Notes: a model not told the origin generated them from the letters alone. 64,000 nt of DNA from Typhlomys cinereus (GCA_023101885.1 JALPQD010000125.1:2628973-2692972); one strand, 5' to 3'. Shown: positions 11,909-23,421, counted from the stretch's first letter. A program made the numbers and translations.

Positions 11909-12160
11909 CCCGCCCCCTACCCCGGAGCCGAGCCGCCCAGCCAGCAGCACCTGCGCGCGTGGCCGCCGGCTTTGCCCCCAGCCCCCCTCCGCGCCGAACC
12001 CCGACCAGCACCCAGGTGAGAGCGAGCCCCTCCCAGCCCCGCCCCCGACCCCGGAGCTGAGCCGCCCGGCCAGCAGCACCCGCGCGCGCGGCCGCCGGCT
12101 TTGCCCCCAGCCCCCCCTCTGCGCCGAACCCAGACCAGAGCCCAGGTCGCAGGTGAAGAA
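11909..12160 (+). promoter_or_regulatory. L1 5' UTR monomers (type 1), GC-rich internal promoter
   Basis: Two tandem CpG-rich units: one from about 11911 to 12020, the second from about 12041 to 12150. Each carries the blocks GCCGCCGGCTTTGCCCCCAG and GAGCTGAGCCGCC-like. Rodent L1 promoters are built from such repeated monomers. The unit sequence is unlike that of the L1 copies at 39255 and 45518, so it is a separate promoter type. That it drives transcription is inferred from the position. Confidence 0.75.
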
Positions 12161-12744
12161 TTCTGCCATCAACATCAGACCCTCTGCCTCTCTGGCCCAC
12201 CGGGGACCTACGCACGTGGTCCACGGAAGACACACTGCTACTCAGAATTCAATAGAGTACAAAGGAAACTCAAGCAAAACTCTAAGGAACAAAGAGAACA
12301 CAGGCCATACATCTGGACTTCGCTACAACCATTGTATCACATGCGAGACTCTTCACATACAGCCTAAAGATAAGTAAACCTTTTTTTTTTTCTCTTTTTC
12401 TTTTCTCTCACCTTACTGATCCTTTCTAGTATCAATGTTGTAGGTCAGCTTCCTCATACAGCCACCCCAAAAACATACAACTCCAGGGAGTACACCACCC
12501 ACCCTCACATTTCAGAAAGACACTAGATCGTAAAAGTGCACTACCATACTTATATTCATCCCCTGGTTACTTAACTGACATACTAACATCCTAGTAGTCT
12601 CATCTAGGATATAACAATACCAATACACAAACATACCCAATCCAAGGCAAGCACTAGTAACAACTGGCAGGTGTAACAATACCAACTACATCGGTTCAGT
12701 GAAAAACACACAGAAACTGAAAGGTCCTAAAAAACAAAACAACA

Positions 12745-13806
12745 ATGTACAAGTCAAAGTGCAGATCCACGAGAAACAAACCCCAAGAACAATCTCCCAC
12801 CAAAGGAATCAATCCCATAACGATGGATTGGGACCAGAACAAATCCATAGAAAATAGCCATGAAAGCCAGACCCAACATAACGACTTTCAGAGTATGATC
12901 ATTACCATGATTAATAATATGAAAGAGGAAATCCAAGAAGAGTTAAATAACCGTGTCAACCACTTTGAACAGGAACACAACAGGAACCTGGAGGAGTTGA
13001 GAAAAACAGTTCAAGAAACAAAAATAGGTATAGAGCAGGTAAAACAGTCTCAGGCAGAGTTTAAAATTGAACTAAGAGATAAGTTATCTTCAACCCAAAA
13101 CTCGACAGAGAGTCTTATCAGCGGAACAAATGAGGCAGAAAATAGAATCTCAGATCTTGAAGACAAAGTAGGAGAATTAACCAGCTCAATGGAAGAGATT
13201 GTTAAAGCCAAAAAGATACTGGAGAGGAGCATTCAAGAAATATGGGACACCCTGAAGAAACCTAACATGCGCATTCATGGAATACCAGAACAAGAATCCC
13301 AAAATACCACACCGGAGGAAATATTTCAATTCATCATAAATGAAAACTTCCCACAACTAAAGAATGAGAGGCCTATCCAAATACAAGAGGCATTTCGCAC
13401 TCCAAACAGATATGACCAAAATAGAAAATCGCCACGGCAAATAATAGTCAAAACACTCCACATTCAAGACAAAGAAAAGGTGCTGAGAGCTTCAAGAGAA
13501 AAAAAGCAAGTCACTTTTAAAGGTAAACCTATTAGAATAACAAATGACTACTCAATGGAAACAGTAAAAGCAAGAAGAGCTTGGAGAGACATACTTCAAG
13601 TATTAAATGAGCAAAAATGCCAACCCAGACTGATATACCCGGCAAAACTATCTCTCATGATTGAGGGAGAAAGAAAAGTTTTCCAGCACAAAGACAACTT
13701 GAAGGGATACATGTCTACCAAACCAGGCCTTCAAAAAATGCTAGAAATGATACTCAAGCTTGAAGAAAAGAACCAGCATATCCAGGAGGACAGAAGGGAA
13801 GTATAA
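12745..13806 (+). CDS. L1 ORF1p (copy C), intact
   Basis: 353 residues, uninterrupted. ORF1p is the trimeric RNA-binding chaperone of the L1 particle, working with ORF2p in the cytoplasm and nucleus. Residues 1-49 are a basic, flexible N-terminus. Residues about 50-172 are a heptad-rich coiled coil (EELRKTVQETKIGIEQV, ISDLEDKVGELTSSMEE). Residues about 174-268 form the RRM, starting at NMRIHGIPE, and 270-335 the C-terminal domain with KPGLQKMLE. The start ATG at 12745 is preceded by A-rich 5' UTR, and the start is shared by related copies. Length fits rodent L1 ORF1p (about 340-370). Compared with other copies here, the second residue is Tyr instead of Pro. Confidence 0.93.
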   Translation: MYKSKCRSTRNKPQEQSPTKGINPITMDWDQNKSIENSHESQTQHNDFQSMIITMINNMKEEIQEELNNRVNHFEQEHNRNLEELRKTVQETKIGIEQVKQSQAEFKIELRDKLSSTQNSTESLISGTNEAENRISDLEDKVGELTSSMEEIVKAKKILERSIQEIWDTLKKPNMRIHGIPEQESQNTTPEEIFQFIINENFPQLKNERPIQIQEAFRTPNRYDQNRKSPRQIIVKTLHIQDKEKVLRASREKKQVTFKGKPIRITNDYSMETVKARRAWRDILQVLNEQKCQPRLIYPAKLSLMIEGERKVFQHKDNLKGYMSTKPGLQKMLEMILKLEEKNQHIQEDRREV

Positions 13807-13863
13807 TACCACAAAAATATAAATGTAAAACAATAAGCTTACAAAATCCACTAAACATAAAAA

Positions 13864-14647
13864 ATGTCCAGAATTAAAAATAATTTCTCCATTATAACAT
13901 TAAATGTCAACGGCATTAACTCACCAATTAAGAGACATAGATTACAAACTTGGATTAAAAACCACAATCCAACAATCTGCTGCCTTCAGGAAACTCATCT
14001 CACCACAAAAGATAGGCACGTCCTAAGAATGAAAGGCTGGTCCAAAATCTTGCAAGCTAATGGAACCAGGAAACAGGCAGGGGTAGCAATTATGCTTTCA
14101 GACAAAGTGGACTTCAAACCAAAGAAAATCATAAGAGACACAGATGGATACTACATTTTAGTCACAGGTACAATTCACCAGGAAGACTTCACAATACTGA
14201 ACATATATGCACCCAATATGGGCCCCTCCACATTCATTAAGAAAACCCTACAGCGTCTAAAGCAATAAATCAACCCCCAAACGATAATTCTCGGGGATTT
14301 CAGCACCGCCCTCTCAACATGGGATAGATCAACAGGTCAAAAGCTTAACAGAGACACTTTGGAGCTTAACCAAACCCTTACTGAAATGGACCTTACAGAT
14401 CTCTATCGAACTTTTCACCCACGTACCAAAGAATACACATTTTTCTCAGCAGCACACGGAACTTTCTCCAAAATAGACCACATATTGGGCCACAAAATGA
14501 ATCTACACAAATACAAAAAAGTCGAAATTCTAGCCTGTGCCCTATCAGACCACCACGGCCTAAAGCTGGACATCCACAACAACACAACAAACAAGAGAAA
14601 ATACACTAACTCCTGGAAACTTAACAATATGATGCTGAATGAGAACT
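13864..14647 (+). pseudogene. L1 ORF2 (copy C), endonuclease domain, inactivated
   Basis: The first 261 codons of ORF2, the APE-like endonuclease that nicks target DNA. The motifs LNVNGI, QETHL (catalytic Glu), IYAPN, SKIDHIL and SDHHG are present. Two lesions are seen: a TAA at codon 135 (14266-14268, where other copies have a Glu codon) and an Asn-to-Ser change at residue 147 (GDFST in place of GDFNT; 14302-14304), a catalytic residue in L1 endonucleases. At 14648 an LTR element interrupts the ORF. The domain is therefore dead in three ways. Confidence 0.9.
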
Positions 14648-15538
14648 TGCCGCGCTCCTATCCAACTAATCTGGTAGAATATGTCTCAGTTTGGAAAAGG
14701 TGGATTCAAAGTAACATGTTTTGGGATAAGGACATGGCTTTATTTTAGAGAAATATAGAAAAATATGGGAATTGTCAGGTCTTGGTGTTTCTTCCCAGTT
14801 CAGGCCTAAAGCCTGTTCCCTGGGAAGGTCACAGTAACCCCATGGGCAAGTGCTAGGAATTTCTCGGTATGCCACAATAAAGCCCATGGACAGGTGCTAC
14901 GCATTTTTACCTAGGTTTTGTTTGGGATAATTCAAGTTTTGCCTCTGGCAGGAAGAATCCTTCTGGAATTTAGGAGTGCCCTTTCTTAGGGTTTTTTGGA
15001 ACTAGCTTCCTGCTCTCTGTTCTAGAGAAGAAGCCTGCTTTTAAGTTTCAGTCAAATACTAAATAGAAATTTCATGTCTAGTCATTTACAATAAGTAGAC
15101 TTGTTAATCAGAATGTGTGCACTGATTTTAAGGAAATTAGAGAATAACTTCTAGAGTCTTAAAACATAGGTTGGGTAGGATTCCCACCTATGTACTAACT
15201 CAGAAATTCCAGAAGTACAAGACTATGCTCTCATCTCAGTCCACCAGAACCTTAAAAGAAACTGTGATACCCTCTTACCCTGGCTGAAGGCCAAGGAAGA
15301 GACCATCATGCCAGAAAGTCTAGATGCCAAGACTGCCCCTGGAGATGGTATTTGCAATCCAAACTGGGAGAATCCATGTCAGAAGCAAAGGGGGCCGTGT
15401 CTTTCCTACCCCAAACAGCACTCTTATGAGAAATCACAGAGATGGACCATCTGAGTGCACTCCCACCAATGATCGCCTCCGCCCCGAAAGAGACACCCTC
15501 GAAAGAGACACCCTCAGCATATGGGGCCTGACTGGACC

Positions 15539-15583
15539 CCAGGTTTGGAGTATGCATGGTTCACAGATGGGTCATCTAAATGA
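15539..15583 (+). pseudogene. Retroviral RNase H-like motif inside the LTR element
   Basis: Read at 15539-15583, the codons give PGLEYAWFTDGSSK followed by a stop. WFTDGSS is the hallmark start of retroviral RNase H. No neighbouring RNase H motif is readable in the same frame. It might be a chance match, but nine consecutive characteristic residues make a pol-derived relic more likely. Confidence 0.5.
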
Positions 15584-16249
15584 TGGCAATACACTTCTGG
15601 AATTCCTCAAAGGAAGACATAAGCAACCTTACTATTAAAGGAATAGAAGGATGCTATTATAGAAGTTATTCTTTTAATAATTATATTGCTTAAGTGTTTT
15701 CTTCAGTGCATACCTCAGTGCTCCATCGACAGAACCAGCTATAGCTTATGGGCCTTGAGTATCCAAGTCAAGACCCCCCCTTAGAGATGTAGTTTCAGCT
15801 TGTATAGTAGAGACTGCATGAGCTGCATACATTTTCCAAGTTAGAACCTGCTGCCATGTCTGGTGCCTATGTCGACCTGCCTGACTGAGAGTATCAACCT
15901 GGAGAGGACAACAGCCAAAGCTCTTGCTGGGACTTATGGGGTGTTGGGGACTCCTATAGTTAATTGTAAAATATGTTCCTTGCTAAAATCAAAAGGAGAT
16001 CATTCTGCCTCTGTATTTTAAAAAAAAAAAAAAAGCAGTTAAAATGTGGGCTCAGCCCCATAGCTATCCGGTGAAGCATTATAGATTAGATAAGTTTGGA
16101 AATACTGAGAGAATGTTTCTGTTAAGTGCCTTTGCCCTGAAGCAATGGGTTAGGTTCTTGAAAAAATGTCCACCCTGAAGGTGATTTTTGCTGACTAGAA
16201 AATTATATGTCTGTTGTAGGTGTAACATTCTTTACCCCAAAATTTTCTG

Positions 16250-16279
16250 TATAAAAGTTGTCACGAAAGTTTCAATAAA
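16250..16279 (+). promoter_or_regulatory. LTR TATA box and poly(A) signal
   Basis: TATAAAAG at 16250-16257 and AATAAA at 16274-16279 lie at the expected place near the U3-R boundary of a betaretroviral LTR, about 100 bases before the L1 RT sequence resumes. They could start transcription into the L1 RT frame or terminate upstream L1 transcription. Activity is inferred only. Confidence 0.65.
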
Positions 16280-16381
16280 GGGGTTCAGGATACACTCGGA
16301 CGAGAGGGAGCCGCGTGTGTTCTGTTCTCCGCCCGGTCCTGGGGAGCCCTGGTCTCGAGGCCGTGACTCTGGTCCACGGCA

Positions 16382-19300
16382 AGAACTGGATTCAGGAAGA
16401 AATTAAACAGGAAATTCAAGATTTCCTGAAAGTGAGCGAAAATAAAAATACAACTTACCAAAATCTCTGGGACACAATGAAAGCTGTCCTAAGAGGTAAG
16501 TTCATAGCTCTTAATGCCTACATCAGAAAATTGGAAACATCAGAAATAAACAACTTAACGATGCAGCTTAAGGCTTTGGAGAAACTTGAGCAATCTGATC
16601 CCAAAAGTAATAGAAGAGAGGAGATTAGCAAAATAAGGGGAGAAATATCTGAAATCGAGATTAAGAAAACGATAGAAAAAATCAACCAGTCAAAAAGCTG
16701 TTTCCTTGAAAAAATCAATAAGATTGATACACCCCTAGCTAAATTAACCAAAAGCAAGAGAGAGAAAACCCAAATTAACAAAATTAGAAATGAACATGGA
16801 GTTATCACTACGGATACCCAAGAAATCCAGAGAATTATAACATCATATTTCAAAAACTTATACTCTGTGAAGTTTGACAACACAAAAGAGATGGATGAAT
16901 TTCTAAGTAAACACAACTTACCTAAATTGAATCAGGAAGTTGTGAATTATTTAAATAGTCCTATAACATACAAGGAAATTGAAGAAGTAATCTCGAATCT
17001 TCCCACCAAAAAATGTCCTGGACCAGATGGATTCAGCACAGAATTCTACCAGACATTTAAGGAGTTAATAACACCAATACTCCTTAAACTGTTCCATCAA
17101 ATAGCAAAGGAAGGAACACTGCCAAATTCCTTCTATGAAGCTAATATCGTCTTAATCCCAAAACCTAATAAAGATGCACTCAAAAAAGAAAACTATAGGC
17201 CGATCTCTCTGATGAACACAGATGCAAAGATTCTCAACAAAGTCTTAGCAAATCGGATTCAAAAACATATCAAAAAGATCATTCACGGGGACCAAGTAGG
17301 CTTCATCCCCGGCACACAAGGTTGGTTCAACATACGCAAATCAATAAATGTAATTCATCATGTAAACCAGTCCAAAGTCCAAGACCACATGATACTCTCA
17401 ATAGATGCAGAAAAAGCCTTTGACAAAATCCAACAGCCTTTTATGATCAAAACGCTAGAGACTGTAGGAATGAAAGGAACTTTTATCAATATAATAAAAG
17501 CTGTATACAACAAGCCCACAGCAAGGATTATGCTCAATGGGGAACAATTGGAAGCATTCCCACTTCGATCAGGAACTAGACAAGGCTGTCCACTCTCACC
17601 ACTTCTATTCAATATTGTACTTGAAGTCTTAGCTGAAGCCATAAGAGAAGAAAGGGACATAAGAGGGATTCAAATCGGCAAGGAAGAAGTCAAACTATCC
17701 CTATTTGCAGATGACATGATCTTATACCCGAGGGATCCCAAAAACTCCACCAGGAAGCTCCTGGAACTAATTGAGAAGTTCAGCAGGGTGGCAGGATACA
17801 AAATAAATGTGCAAAAATCAGAGGCCTTCCTATATGCCCAGAATGAAAGAAGTGAAAAAGCCTTGAGAGAAACAATCCCATTTACTATAGCCCCTAAAAA
17901 AATGAAATACCTTGGTATAAACCTAACCAAGGAGATAAAAGACCTTTACAATGAAAACTTTAAAACCCTAAAGAAAGAAATAGCAGAAGACACCAGAAGG
18001 TGGAAAGACCTCCCATGTTCCTGGATTGGTAGAATCAACATCGTAAAAATGACCATCCTACCAAAGGCAATATACAAATTCAATGCTATACCAATTAAAA
18101 TCCCAAAGCAATTCTTTAAAGAAGTTGACCAAATAATCTCAAAATTCATATGGAGGCACAAAAGACCCAGGATAGCAAAGACAATCCTGAGTAACAAAAA
18201 CACTGCTGGAGGTATTACCATACCAAACCTTAGTTTATACTACAAATCCATAGTTATAAAAACTACCTGGTACTGGCTCCAAAATAGACACACAGATCAA
18301 TGGATAAGGATTGAAGACCCAGATATAAGCCCACAAAAATACAGCCATTTGATCTTTGACAAAGGGGCCCAAAAAATCCAATGGAAAAAGAACAGCATCT
18401 TCAACAAATGGTGCTGGCAAAACTGGATCTCCACATGCAGAAGATTAAAGCTGGACCCATACTTGTCACCATGTACAAGACTTAATTCCAAATGGATCAA
18501 GGACCTTGATTTAAGGCCAGAGACTTTAAAAACCATAGTTGAAAGGATAGGAAACTCCCTCGAGCTGATTGGGCTAGGCCAACACTTCCTAAACAGACAT
18601 CCAATGGCACAGTCACTGGTACCAACTCTCAACAGTTGGGATCTTGTGAAATTAAAGAGCTTCTGTTCAGATAAAGAGATTGTAACACGAGCTCAAAGGC
18701 AACCCACAGAATGGGAGAAAATCTTCACTAACCACATATCTGACAGAGCTCTATTGTCCAGAGTGCACAAAGAACTTAGAAAACTAAACTCCAAGGAAAA
18801 CACTGGCCCAATGAAAAAATGGGCCCTGGAACTTCAAAGAAACTTTACCAGGGATGAAATTAAAATGTCTAACAAATATCTTAAAAAATGCTCCACTTCC
18901 TTCGCCATCAGGGAAATGCAAATCAAAACTTCCCTGAGATATCATCTCACCCCGGTCAGGATGGCAAAAATCCACAATACAAACAATGACAAATGCTGGA
19001 GAGGATGTGGAGAGAGGGGAACTCTCCTACATTGTTGGTGGGAATGCAGTCTCATACAGCCACTCTGGCGAGCTGTCTGGAGATTCTTAAAGAAATTAAA
19101 GATTGAAATGCCATATGACCCTGCTATCCCACTTTTGGGAATAACCCCCCACGCAGCAGAGGTTCGCCTCGATAGCACAAGCTTGACCATGTTCATAGCA
19201 GCACTGTTTACAATAGCAAAGTCATGGAATCAACCCAAATGTCCAACAGTTGACGAGTGGATAAGGAAACTGTGGTACATCTATACAATGGAGTACTACT

Positions 19301-19431
19301 CAGCCATCAAAAATGATGAATTAATGGAATTTGCTGGGAAATGGATGTCATTAGAAAGAATTATATTAAGTGAAGTATCCCAAACCCAGAAAATTAAGCG
19401 CCGTATGTACTCCTTAATCGGTGGCTCCTAG
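16382..19431 (+). CDS. L1 ORF2 (copy C), reverse transcriptase and C-terminus, open frame
   Basis: About 1,016 uninterrupted codons; with the 261 before the LTR element it gives the usual L1 ORF2 length near 1,277. It encodes the cryptic linker, the RT with [12 protein letters not shown] and FADDMIL (17704-17724) motifs, and the C-terminal domain with a C-x3-C-x7-H-x4-C knuckle (starting Cys at 18994). The frame extends into the LTR U5 as far as 16315, but no ATG lies there; the first in-frame ATG is at 16477. Without the endonuclease it cannot support normal target-primed insertion. It is the ORF2 remainder, not a proven gene. Confidence 0.85.
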
Positions 19432-20426
19432 TACCAAACTCACCCAGCCCACATTGAGACACTTAAAAGTAAACCTATGTAACACAGTAATTGCAAGGAT
19501 TATGAACAAGAGAAATGGGGTAGGAGGGCCAAACCAGAAACAAGGAGAGAGGGGACCATGTTACAGCAGAGAAAATAGGCCTCCATCAAGGTCTGCAAGT
19601 AAGTAATGAGAAACTTGGTTAAGTTCACAGACGTTCTTTCCTGATTTCACCAGAAGGGGGGGCATATAGTCTAGCAAATAAAAAGTAATCATTTTGCAAA
19701 TGGGTGATGGACCCCTCCCTCACTGAGGTTTCCTACTCTTATTACATCTACCCTTGAATGTGCTATTATAACAAGACTCCAGTTAACAGCTTTTGTCTCT
19801 GGCCAGGGGGTGACATACAGTGCCCAGCAGAATGGAGTGAAGGGCATTGCAGGAGCAGCAAAACTGCAAAAGAAAATCAACCAACCACAATCCAGAACTT
19901 CAGAGACTCTATATCAATCACCTAGAACTTAGGCCAGCCTAATCTCTCCCCATCCTGGAGCTCAGGGACATTTGCGGAAGAGGGGGCGGTAAGATTGTAA
20001 GAGCAAAAGGATGGGAGGAGCAACGATTTGCAAGATTCTCAACAATAGTTGGGGCCAAAGCAATCGTAATGGGACTTTGCATGCCCTGCGCAATGTCCAA
20101 TGCACTGTTGCCCCCATAAAGTCTAGCATCTGTTAAGGGCACCGAGACCCCTGGAGGCAAGGGATTGACAGCCATAGTAGTGATCCTATGCTTAAGGGGA
20201 ACAAGAGAAAGGGCTTATGGAAATGCCACTGGGTCCTTTTATGTCATTGGAGAGGAGGACCCAGTGGAGAGTTAGGCGTACACAATAAAGGACTTTCTGG
20301 GAATTGGGGGGGAGGCACTGGGGGATGGGGAGGGAGAGGAGGGAGAAGAGGGGGTTCGGGGGGAGGAGGGGGGAGGGAGGGAACTGGTAAAAAAATTTTA
20401 AAATGTATAATTAAATTTTTAATAAA
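19432..20426 (+). other. L1 copy C 3' UTR with G-rich purine tract
   Basis: Roughly 1 kb following the ORF2 stop. It holds conserved blocks shared by all younger L1 copies here (TCTCTGGCCAGGGGGTGACA near 19797, AGAGGGGGCGGTAAGA near 19979), a G-run-rich tract at 20305-20385 with quadruplex potential, and an A/T-rich end with AATAAAAAAA. Confidence 0.85.
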
Positions 20427-20441
20427 AAAATAATGACAACA

Positions 20442-22643
20442 ATGAAGCAGAATCCCATGTATTGATTGAAGAGTTATTCATCGTATATTTTTCTAGACTT
20501 ACAGTGTCATAGAATTACTAAACCAAATTTACATATTGTCAAATATCTATATATAATTAGTAGATATACAAGTACAGTCAGTTTTTATGTAACTTATTCA
20601 AAAGGCTTTCAGATAGAAATTTGAAAATGTCCATTAACAAGTACATTCTTAATCTATCTTGAAACTTGCATTGACATTTTTCCCAAATTTCTCAGTCTAT
20701 CAAGCAAAGAAAGGAGGTTCAGAGAAAGACTCATCACAAATGTTGGAAGACAATCTTTCAGTTAGGAATTTGCCTGGGAAGATTCTAGCCACACCGAGTA
20801 CAAATATATATATATATAATTTCTAGATCAGGGATTTTGTAGGAAGAAAGGGTCATTGGATAACAGGGATATTTTAGAGTCAATTGTAGGAGAGGGACTA
20901 TGACATTTCATGCTGCCAAATGTGGATACTCTATGGCTCTTGGGGAAGGAAAAGGGTTGGTGGTCATGATTACCTCATCCTATTCCCAGACGAGAAGAAG
21001 ACTGAGAGGGCAGGCAGTGAGAGGAAGAACCTGCTTCACAGAGACTAAAACCTAGGAACTAGAGTGACAGTTCAGCTTCAACATGGAGTCAGATTTACCC
21101 TCTCAGACACATGACTGTCATAGTTGGAATGTGAATTGCCTCCCACACACATGTGTTTGAATCCTTTGTGGACGCAAAGTTTAGGAAGACTGATAAGTTT
21201 AAAAGGTGGGGTCTTGCTTAGGAAGGGATTTCATCTGGTATGGCATGGGCCTTAAGTGTTAGTAGTCCAGTCTTGCTTATTTTCACTTTTCCTCTCTATT
21301 CTTCATGTTGCTGAAGTGTCATGAACTGGCCTCATGCTTCTGCTACTCATCATATCTTCTGATAAGCAGGTCCTGCCATAATGAATGCTATGGAACAGTG
21401 AGCTAAATAAATTTCCCTCTCATCTTTAAGCTAAATATAAGCATTGTCTTATGGAAACCAAAATAAGAGGAACTGAAACAATGAGATAAACATTCTGAAA
21501 ATTCAGTTACTTTCTTGTATTACATAGAATTAATGTATATGAGATGAACTCATTTCAGAAATTATTTGTGCTCCATGCTTAATAGAAGGAAAGTTATACT
21601 GATGCTTATAGGTGAGAAAATTAAGATGTTTTTTCTTAGTTGGACACCCAATAATCTAAGATACTTGCTGGAGCATGAATCCTGTCAGACATAAGTCATC
21701 AAAAGCAAACCAGATGAAATAGAGTGGCCCACAAAAGTGAAAGGATATTTAAGCCTTACCCTGTAGATCAAACACTGACATTTGAGCACCTTTCATATAT
21801 TCCATGTTTCTTAATAATGCATTTGTCTAATGCCAATGAATCTGGAATTTTTGCATGCTTATTAAGCATTTGCACAGTAATGTCTTATAGAAATAAAATT
21901 ACATAAAACTCCTAGTATTTATCTATATTGACAAATATATGTACTGTGATTTTTAAACATTTCATTATTTACTTGAGAGACACATAGAGATTGCGAGAAA
22001 TAGAAACAAAAAGAGACAAAAAGAGAAAGAGAGAGAGAATATACATGCCACATCATGAATGTGATGCTCAGAGGACAACTTTCAGAAATTGATACATTGA
22101 TTATCTCTTTTAATTATGGGGATCATGCATGATCAGCTCATCAGGTCATTGCGTGCCAGCACTTTCATCTACTCAGCCATGTTGCCAAAACTGTGCTGCA
22201 ATATTTATTTGCTTAATGATGAATGAATTTTCTTTGTGTCTGTGGTTCCATTCATTTAGATACTACCTCTGTGCCTTCCTGATACAACACTAGAAGAAAA
22301 CTCACTGCAAAACTCAAGTTATGGGAGTATTGAATATAATTTCCTTAACATTATAGTCCTATAACATTTGCTGAAGTTTGAGAAACACATTTCCCAGTCA
22401 GTCTCAGAAGCAAGCATGAGTGGGAGAAGAATACTATCCACTCATTTCTAACATTCCAGGGACAGAGGAGGAATTCTGTATGTTATCCTCCTTCTCTCAA
22501 ATAGGAGTGGGAGGAAAAGAGTATTAGCTCATTGCCTGCGTTTCAGGAACAGAGGAGGAAGTCTTTCTGTTATCCTTCATTTTAAAGGGTCATTGTCATA
22601 CTACTTCCAGCATTTCATCTACAAACCCATACATCCTATTCCT
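20442..22643. other. No gene or recognisable element
   Basis: AT-rich unique-looking sequence. There is a short TA run near 20802-20817 and a purine simple repeat near 22005-22042. No open frame, splice-flanked exon or recognised repeat family was found. Confidence 0.5.
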
Positions 22644-22660
22644 TAAAATACATGCTTTCT

Positions 22661-22886
22661 TTCTTTTTAACATTTTTTATTATTATTTCCGCTCATACAA
22701 ACTTAATAGGTACACCGGTTCCCTTCCTCCCTCTTCCTTCCCCCGACCCCGCTGCTTCCCCTCCCCTCACCCCTCCTTCCCCATCCCCCAGTGCTCCCCC
22801 CCCAATCCCCGGAGAATCCTTTAATGTGCATGCCAGACTCTCTCTGGGCCCTCCTCTCCGATGATGTACAAGGACCCAGTGGCACC
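22661..22886 (-). mobile_element. Short inverted L1 3' end with 17-bp TSD
   Basis: The last 225 bases of the L1 3' UTR on the minus strand, with a T-rich end at 22661-22685. The duplication TAAAATACATGCTTTCT lies at 22644-22660 and 22887-22903. A young, strongly truncated insertion about 0.5 kb upstream of the V2R first exon. Confidence 0.93.
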
Positions 22887-23329
22887 TAAAATACATGCTT
22901 TCTATCTCAATGGATTTGGGGTTTCTAACACAGTGTTTTCCTTTCTTGGACATTGCAAAATTTAATTCGCTGTGGATCTGCCTGTGTTTCCCGATATACT
23001 TTTTAAAGTCATCCTTTAGATGCAGTCCTCTTAAGATATTTAAAATATTATTCACACAAAAATGTGTTGAGAGAATCTTGGGATGGTAAAGAAGAGATTT
23101 TCCCATGCCCTGACATTCATGCATATCAATGCAATGATGAAATCATGGTTCAAAGACCTCAAGGGAATGATTCTCACAATAAATGTCCAACCTATGTTTG
23201 TGACCTGAAAGAGGTCCTCAGATGCAGAGCCCCAGGCCAGAGAGTGTTCATACAACACAGGGGAGCTGAGGGAGCCCAGAAGAAATATATTGTTGACATG
23301 AGTAGAATCTCTGTTCATCAACAGTAATA

Positions 23330-23421
23330 AAAATAGACATATAAATACCGTCCCCTGTGACAGATGATTAGCTCGATAGTGTAAAAGCTCAGTGTCAGCT
23401 CAGACTTCAAGCTTGGCAGTC
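23330..23421 (+). promoter_or_regulatory. Possible V2R promoter / 5' UTR
   Basis: The 90 bases before the presumed start codon hold an ATATAAATA block at about 23339-23347. A TATA-like element here would fit a short 5' UTR, but no transcription start can be read from the sequence. Confidence 0.3.

Larger units (their letters stand above)
14648..16381 (+). mobile_element. MMTV-like long LTR element with 6-bp TSD
   Basis: 1734 bases, starting TGCCGCGC and ending CCACGGCA, flanked by a 6-base duplication AGAACT (14642-14647 and 16382-16387). Long TG...CA termini starting TGCCGCGC and a 6-base TSD fit mouse mammary tumour virus-type (betaretroviral) LTRs. The right end has a TATA box at 16250-16257 and AATAAA at 16274-16279, so it is in plus orientation. 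A short RNase H-like fragment at 15539-15583 suggests part of it derives from pol, so it may be more than a solo LTR. No LTR ORF of superantigen type is open. Confidence 0.8.
11908..20426 (+). mobile_element. LINE-1 copy C, full-length, split by an LTR element
   Basis: A 15-base TSD (AAAATAATGACAACA) lies at 11893-11907 and 20427-20441. Inside are, in order: GC-rich 5' UTR monomers, a non-monomer 5' UTR, intact ORF1 (12745-13806), ORF2 (from 13864), a 1734-base LTR element (14648-16381), the rest of ORF2 to 19431, a 3' UTR with a purine tract, and an A-rich tail. Without the LTR element its length is about 6.8 kb. The preserved frames point to a recent insertion. Confidence 0.95.

Noticed and set aside
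11877..12235. Minus-strand open frames of 114-118 codons in the GC-rich L1 promoter
   Set aside because: They are caused by the GC-rich monomer repeats, are low-complexity (Gly/Ala/Arg) and overlap the L1 5' UTR.
17358..18632. Minus-strand frames of up to 111 codons in copy C ORF2
   Set aside because: They are antisense shadows of the RT frame, and recur at the same places in copies B and E.
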